A stretch of DNA of 64,000 nt from UBA11164 sp034376725 (GTDB lineage Bacteria > Pseudomonadota > Gammaproteobacteria > Xanthomonadales > Xanthomonadaceae), in the NCBI GenBank assembly GCA_034376725.1, contig JAXMJH010000097.1, positions 1 to 64,000 of the forward strand, in the 5' to 3' direction. This document shows, piece after piece, positions 59,937 to 64,000 of the stretch. Below the pieces are notes generated by a model. The model was not told where the DNA came from and made no database searches. It worked only from the letters and a program-made list of their open reading frames with translations. The translations under genes and the position numbers were made by a program. How positions within the stretch are numbered: position 1 is the stretch's first letter; each line of letters starts with the position of its first letter.

Positions 59937-60737
59937 ATGCGTCTTTTTTTTCCGGGCGGCGAACATCCGGAAGTCGAGTTGAAAGAGGGCGAAACGGCCG
60001 TCGGAGTCGACTCCGAAGGTGCGGTGCGCGTGCTCAGGGAAGCGATGCCTGAGCGCCGGGCAAGCCTCTTTCTGGGTCCATTGGGTCTTTGGCTGCATTG
60101 CGCCGAGGCGTCGACCTGCCACCTCAACGGACGGCCGATTCAAGAGCTTGCTTTCCTGCGGATCGGCGATGTGGTGATCGTTGACCGGCTGCGCATAGTG
60201 CTGAAATCGGATCGCCTGCCGGGCTCGCAGATGGCACCCAGTCCGGTTCAGTCGTCCGATGCGGATCAATCCGGGCTGATGGGAGCGCACACGCGCCAGG
60301 TGCTCCGCGGCCTGTCCGGACAGTGCGCCGGCCAGACGTTTTCCCTGGCGGATGCTCTGGTGCTCGGTTCGGGTCCGGCGGCGGATGTGCGCTTGAGCGA
60401 TCCGGACATTCGGCCGCAGTGGATACGCATCGAGCCCAATAACGGGCAGATCAAGGCGCGAGTGCTGGCCTCGGGCAGCGAATTCGAGGTCAATGGCTGG
60501 CGGGTTCAGACGGCGATGCTGCATCACGGCGACCAGTTGGTTTGCGGCGCCCACCGATTCATTGTCGAGCTGCCCGATCTGCTGGCTGCTCCGGTGCCGG
60601 CCGACGCTGGCGCGGGTCCGCCATCGACCGGGGCCGAGATTTCGCCCGAGCCACAGCCAGCGAACGTCAGCGCAGGCTGGTGGCTGGTTTTCGCCGCCGC
60701 AGCGGTTGGCGCGGTGACCACCGTGCTGTTGCTTTAG
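59937..60737 (+). CDS. Tail-anchored protein with two FHA-like domains
   Basis: 266 residues. The region around LFLGPLGLWLHCAEASTCHLNGRPIQELAFLRIGDVVIVDRLRIVL and the later VLGSGPAADVRLSDPDIRPQWIRIEPNNGQIKARVLASGSEFEVNGWRVQTAMLHHGDQLVCGAHRFIVEL have the FHA beta-sandwich rhythm, including NG and GD turns; the usual Arg-Ser-His phosphothreonine contacts are mostly absent. A single C-terminal helix (WWLVFAAAAVGAVTTVLLL) anchors it. The stop overlaps that of msrQ on the other strand. Confidence 0.6.
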   Translation: MRLFFPGGEHPEVELKEGETAVGVDSEGAVRVLREAMPERRASLFLGPLGLWLHCAEASTCHLNGRPIQELAFLRIGDVVIVDRLRIVLKSDRLPGSQMAPSPVQSSDADQSGLMGAHTRQVLRGLSGQCAGQTFSLADALVLGSGPAADVRLSDPDIRPQWIRIEPNNGQIKARVLASGSEFEVNGWRVQTAMLHHGDQLVCGAHRFIVELPDLLAAPVPADAGAGPPSTGAEISPEPQPANVSAGWWLVFAAAAVGAVTTVLLL

Positions 60738-61351
60738 CCGGTCACTTTCGCGAAGCGCGGCAATGGCATCAGTCGAATGGCAAAAAGGCAGGTCAGCACT
60801 GCGGCGTATATCAGCGGCTCGCTGAGGTCGGCCTTGACCAGCCAGATGAAGTGAACCACCGCAAGAATGGCGGCAAGATAGACCAGCCGGTGCAATGCCA
60901 GCCAGCGCCGACCCAGGCGACGCATGGCCCAGCGAGTGGAGGTGGCGGCCAAAGGCAACAGGAGCAGCCAGGCCGATGCGCCCAGGGTGATGTAGGGGCG
61001 CTTCAGGACATCCTCGACGACCTGTCGCCAGTAGTCGCCAAGATCCAGAAATACGTAGACGGACAGGTGGAGACTTGCGTAAGCGAATGCCCACAGGCCC
61101 GTCATGCGGCGGTAGCGTATCCAGCCGGCCCAGCGGGTGAGGCGACGCAGCGGAGTCATCGCCAGGCTGATCAGCAGCAGGCGAAGCGCCCATTGGCCGG
61201 TTTCATGGGTCAATGCGGCGACCGGATCCGCGCCGAGGCGATCCAGGACGGCGGCAGCCGCAAGCCAGGCGAGCGGCAGTGCGGCGAGCAGGTGCAGCGC
61301 CAGCCTGAGCGTCGTCGGATCGCGCTGCAACCAGAGCCCCAGGCGGCTCAC
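60734..61351 (-). CDS. msrQ: MsrQ heme membrane subunit of the periplasmic methionine sulfoxide reductase
   Basis: 205 residues starting with GTG one base after msrP; E. coli MsrQ has 211. Six membrane helices are expected, with heme-ligand histidines in LAFAYASLHLSVYVFLDL-like and LHRLVYLAAILAVVHFIW segments. It passes electrons from the quinone pool or cytosolic flavin reductase to MsrP. Longer upstream starts lie inside msrP and are rejected. Confidence 0.93.
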   Translation of the reverse strand: MSRLGLWLQRDPTTLRLALHLLAALPLAWLAAAAVLDRLGADPVAALTHETGQWALRLLLISLAMTPLRRLTRWAGWIRYRRMTGLWAFAYASLHLSVYVFLDLGDYWRQVVEDVLKRPYITLGASAWLLLLPLAATSTRWAMRRLGRRWLALHRLVYLAAILAVVHFIWLVKADLSEPLIYAAVLTCLFAIRLMPLPRFAKVTG

Positions 61352-61352
61352 A

Positions 61353-62303
61353 TCAGAACCAGCGACGGAGGTCCATGCCGCTGTACAGCCCGGCCACCTG
61401 CTCCGCGTAGCCGTTGAACGGGAGCGTGGGGATACGATTGGCGAACAACGAGTTCCTGGTTCCGGCGATCCGCCGCTCGGTGCGCTGACTCCAGCGCGGG
61501 TGATCGACCGCTGGATTGACATTGGAATAGAAGCCGTACTCGCGCGGCTGGGACTGGTTCCAACTGGTGACCGGCATGCGCTCGACGAACTCGATGCGGA
61601 TGATCGATTTGATGCTCTTGAAGCCGTATTTCCAAGGCACCACCAGGCGCAGCGGTGCACCGTTCTGGTTGGGCAGGGCGCGACCGTACATGCCGGTTGC
61701 CAACAGCGTGAGCGGGTTCATCGCTTCGTCGATTCTCAGGCCCTCCCGATACGGCCAGTCGAGAACCGGCTGGCGAACGCCGGGCATCTGCCTTGGGTCG
61801 GCGAGGGTGACGAACGAGACGAACTTGGCCTTCGAGGTCGGCTTGAAGCGCGCGATGATGTCGGCCAACGGAACCCCGAGCCAGGGAATCACCATCGACC
61901 AGCCTTCGACGCAGCGCAGACGGTAAATGCGCTCCTGCGGCGTGTGGCCGCGCAGCAGCCCATCGAGATCGAACACGCCGGTCTCTTCTGCTTCGCCGAA
62001 CACCGCCACTTTCCAGGGATCGGTCGACAGGGTATGCGCATTGCGCGCCGGATCGGCCTTGCCAGTGCCGAATTCGTAGAAATTGTTGTAGCTGCTGGCG
62101 TCGGCGAAGGTGGTCAATTCCTCCGCAACAGGCGTGGTGGTGGGCGGCACATCCTCGCTGCGTCCACAGGCCGGCAGCATCAGTGCCGGAAGCGCCAGTG
62201 CACCGGCCATCAACTGACGGCGCAGACGGTAAACCGGCTCCGGCGTGATCTCGCTGGCGGCGATGGTTGGCAGCCTGGGGTAGCGTGAGGTGAAACTGGA
62301 CAT
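61353..62303 (-). CDS. msrP: MsrP molybdopterin methionine sulfoxide reductase, catalytic subunit
   Basis: 316 residues with a Tat signal (twin Arg 28-29 in RLRRQLMAGALALPAL). Cys131 in RLRCVEGWSMVIPW is the molybdenum ligand of the sulfite oxidase fold. YNNFYEFGTGKADP and GAPLRLVVPWKYGFKSIKSI are family segments. It repairs oxidised methionines in periplasmic proteins using electrons from MsrQ. The operon starts here; no regulator is adjacent. Confidence 0.95.
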   Translation of the reverse strand: MSSFTSRYPRLPTIAASEITPEPVYRLRRQLMAGALALPALMLPACGRSEDVPPTTTPVAEELTTFADASSYNNFYEFGTGKADPARNAHTLSTDPWKVAVFGEAEETGVFDLDGLLRGHTPQERIYRLRCVEGWSMVIPWLGVPLADIIARFKPTSKAKFVSFVTLADPRQMPGVRQPVLDWPYREGLRIDEAMNPLTLLATGMYGRALPNQNGAPLRLVVPWKYGFKSIKSIIRIEFVERMPVTSWNQSQPREYGFYSNVNPAVDHPRWSQRTERRIAGTRNSLFANRIPTLPFNGYAEQVAGLYSGMDLRRWF

Positions 62304-62690
62304 GATCTGCGCGATCGCTCGTCGAGGGGAACTTGGTGCGCCGTGTGAAGTCGTTTCGAAGGTGCACAGTGCCGAGAATAGAACGTCGAGAGTGAAGAGC
62401 GTGTTGGGTGGCCACCCGGCCTTGCTATCTGGACGAGCAACGCCATGCCCAGGTTGCGCGGGCGCTGGACAGAATCGGCGTGGCCTTGACGCTCCTGGAG
62501 CGCGCCGAGCTTCTGGCGGTTCTGCTGGTGGCCGCCTTTGCGTCGGAGCCAGCTCTGAGTGTGTCGGAAGGGTCGGCCTTCAGCCAAGCTGATCACGCTC
62601 GACGGGCTTGGGTGACTATCTGGAACGGCCGGGCATTTCTTTGTTGCACTGCCGCATGCTAGCCTCACAGCCTGATCCCAGGAGAGCGTG
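62304..62690. other. 387-base intergenic region between msrP and serC
   Basis: The divergent region must hold promoters for msrPQ and serC-pheA. An 84-codon frame at 62408-62662 has no ribosome site, no recognisable domain and a cysteine-rich run at the end, and is not called. AGGAGA at 62680-62685 is the serC ribosome site. I see no palindrome or repeat that stands out. Confidence 0.5.
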
Positions 62691-63782
62691 ATGGCACGAG
62701 ATTTCAACTTCAGCGCCGGCCCCGCCGCGCTACCCGAGCCGGTGTTGCGCCGGGCCCAGGCCGAACTGCTTGAATTCCGCGACGAGGGCGCCTCGGTCAT
62801 GGAAATCAGCCATCGCGGCAAGGCTTTCATCGACGTGGCCGAAACGGCCGAGCGCAACCTGCGGGCCCTGCTGTCGATTCCCGACGACTACGCGGTGCTG
62901 TTTTTGCAGGGCGGTGCCACCGGGCAGCAGGCGCTGCTGCCGCTCAACCTGGCCGGACCCGGCGAGGCAGTGGATTACGTGGTTACCGGCCACTGGGGGG
63001 CCAAGGCGGTCAAGGAAGCCGAGCCCTACGCCGACCTCAAGGTGGTCGCCAGCAGCAAGGCCGAGGATGGCACCTACACCGATATCGTACCGGTCGAAGA
63101 ATGGCAGTTGCGCAACGGCACGGCCTACGTCCATTACACGCCGAACGAAACCATCCACGGGGTGGAGTACCTTGATCAGCCTCACATTCCGGGCGCCGTG
63201 CTGGTCGGCGACATGTCCTCTACGATCCTTTCGCGGCCGATCGATGTGAGCAAGTTCGGCGTGATCTACGCCGGCGCGCAGAAGAACATCGGCCCGTCGG
63301 GCATCGTGGTGGTCATCGTCCGTCGCGATCTGCTTGAGCGCACTGGCCAGACGCGTCCGCCGATCTTCAACTGGAAAAAGCACGCCGAAAACGACTCCAT
63401 GCTCAATACGCCGCCGACACTGGCCTGGTATCTGTCGGGGCTGGTATTCGAGTGGGCGCTGGAGCAGGGCGGCGTCGCTGCTCTGGCCAAGGTCAACGAA
63501 AAGAAGGCTGCCGATCTTTACGCTGCGATCGACGAGTCCGGTGGCTTCTATCGCAACACGGTGGCCAAGCGCGCGCGGTCATGGATGAACGTGCCGTTCT
63601 TTCTGCACGACGAGGCTCTGGACAAGCCGTTCCTGGCCGGTGCCGAGGCGGCCGGGCTGCGCGCGCTCAAGGGTCACCGGGCAGTGGGCGGTATGCGCGC
63701 TTCGATCTACAATGCGGTTCCGGCCGAGGCGGTCAGCGCCCTTGTTGCCTACTTGAAGGATTTCCAACAACGCCATGGCTAA
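62691..63782 (+). CDS. serC: Phosphoserine aminotransferase
   Basis: 363 residues from the ATG at 62691, six bases after AGGAGA. Family segments NFSAGPAALPEPVL, FLQGGATGQQ, GHWGAKAVKEA, VHYTPNETIHGVEY and the PLP-lysine region IYAGAQKNIGPSGI are present. It makes 3-phosphoserine in serine synthesis and also serves pyridoxal phosphate synthesis. It overlaps pheA by eight bases, an order common in gammaproteobacteria. Confidence 0.98.
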   Translation: MARDFNFSAGPAALPEPVLRRAQAELLEFRDEGASVMEISHRGKAFIDVAETAERNLRALLSIPDDYAVLFLQGGATGQQALLPLNLAGPGEAVDYVVTGHWGAKAVKEAEPYADLKVVASSKAEDGTYTDIVPVEEWQLRNGTAYVHYTPNETIHGVEYLDQPHIPGAVLVGDMSSTILSRPIDVSKFGVIYAGAQKNIGPSGIVVVIVRRDLLERTGQTRPPIFNWKKHAENDSMLNTPPTLAWYLSGLVFEWALEQGGVAALAKVNEKKAADLYAAIDESGGFYRNTVAKRARSWMNVPFFLHDEALDKPFLAGAEAAGLRALKGHRAVGGMRASIYNAVPAEAVSALVAYLKDFQQRHG

Positions 63783-64000
63783 AACCGGCCCTGCGGCACC
63801 GACCAGGAAAGCGTCCCGGCCAGCCAGGCCGGTGTCCGGGACCGAGGCGGTCGAGTCGCTTGCCGAGGTCAGGGCTCGCATCGATGGCATCGACCAGCAG
63901 ATCCAGGCGCTGATCGCCGAGCGCGCCCGCTGGGCGCATCAGGTCGGCAAGGCGAAGGGTCCGCTGAAGGCGGCGATCGATTACTACCGCCCCGAGCGCG
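63775..64000 (+). CDS. pheA: Chorismate mutase/prephenate dehydratase (P-protein), N-terminal part
   Basis: The frame starts at the ATG at 63775 inside the end of serC and runs off the window. A basic linker of about 30 residues precedes the AroQ helix LAEVRARIDGIDQQIQALIAERARWAHQVGKAK and DYYRPER, the chorismate mutase start of the fused P-protein. The dehydratase and regulatory domains lie outside the window. It leads to phenylalanine. Confidence 0.92.
   Translation, partial: MAKTGPAAPTRKASRPARPVSGTEAVESLAEVRARIDGIDQQIQALIAERARWAHQVGKAKGPLKAAIDYYRPER

Noticed and set aside
62408..62662. An 84-codon frame between msrP and serC
   Set aside because: No ribosome site, no known domain, ends in unconvincing Cys-rich sequence.

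Overview
The window is GC-rich, gene-dense bacterial chromosome. Gene content suggests a gammaproteobacterium of the Lysobacterales (Xanthomonadales) type: E. coli-like frdABCD, large NAD-dependent glutamate dehydrogenase, ExoI, kynurenine pathway genes, MsrPQ, MotAB, phasins, and serC followed by a fused chorismate mutase gene. The assignment rests on families and synteny only; no genus can be named.

Layout. 1-886: end of a repeat-containing protein. 999-5039 (minus): rquA-frdABCD, a rhodoquinone-making enzyme with a four-subunit fumarate reductase, with an FNR-like palindrome upstream. 5270-10216: giant glutamate dehydrogenase. 10285-10547: REP-like repeats. 10698-15137: nadK, 5'-nucleotidase, two DUF proteins, exonuclease I.

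15190-36429 is the most unusual region: a membrane-fusion protein, two ABC ATPases, five large MacB/FtsX-type permeases plus permease-gene fragments, then a sigma-54 response regulator and its histidine kinase. Two sigma-54 promoters, a perfect one at 15287 and a near-perfect one at 30160, each have a GTCC-N6-GGACA palindrome upstream. A toxin-antitoxin island (27600-30010) interrupts the array: two intact VapBC-like pairs, a PIN fragment, and an MntA antitoxin beside a broken HepT-type toxin gene.

36581-41038 (minus) is a kynurenine module (kmo, kynU, 3-hydroxyanthranilate dioxygenase) with an unknown membrane protein and a beta-carbonic anhydrase. 41136-43994 (minus): nei, two small unknowns, asnS. 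44263-48222: an IscA-type protein, tRNA-Val(CAC) with clear promoter and terminator, motAB, a methyltransferase.

48337-59842 is rich in storage-lipid functions: two phasins, a PHA-system protein, a patatin-like lipase, an acyl-CoA-binding protein, a TetR regulator and a bifunctional fatty acyl-CoA reductase, together with a PhoX-type phosphatase preceded by a Pho box. The window ends with an FHA-like membrane protein, msrPQ, serC and the start of pheA.
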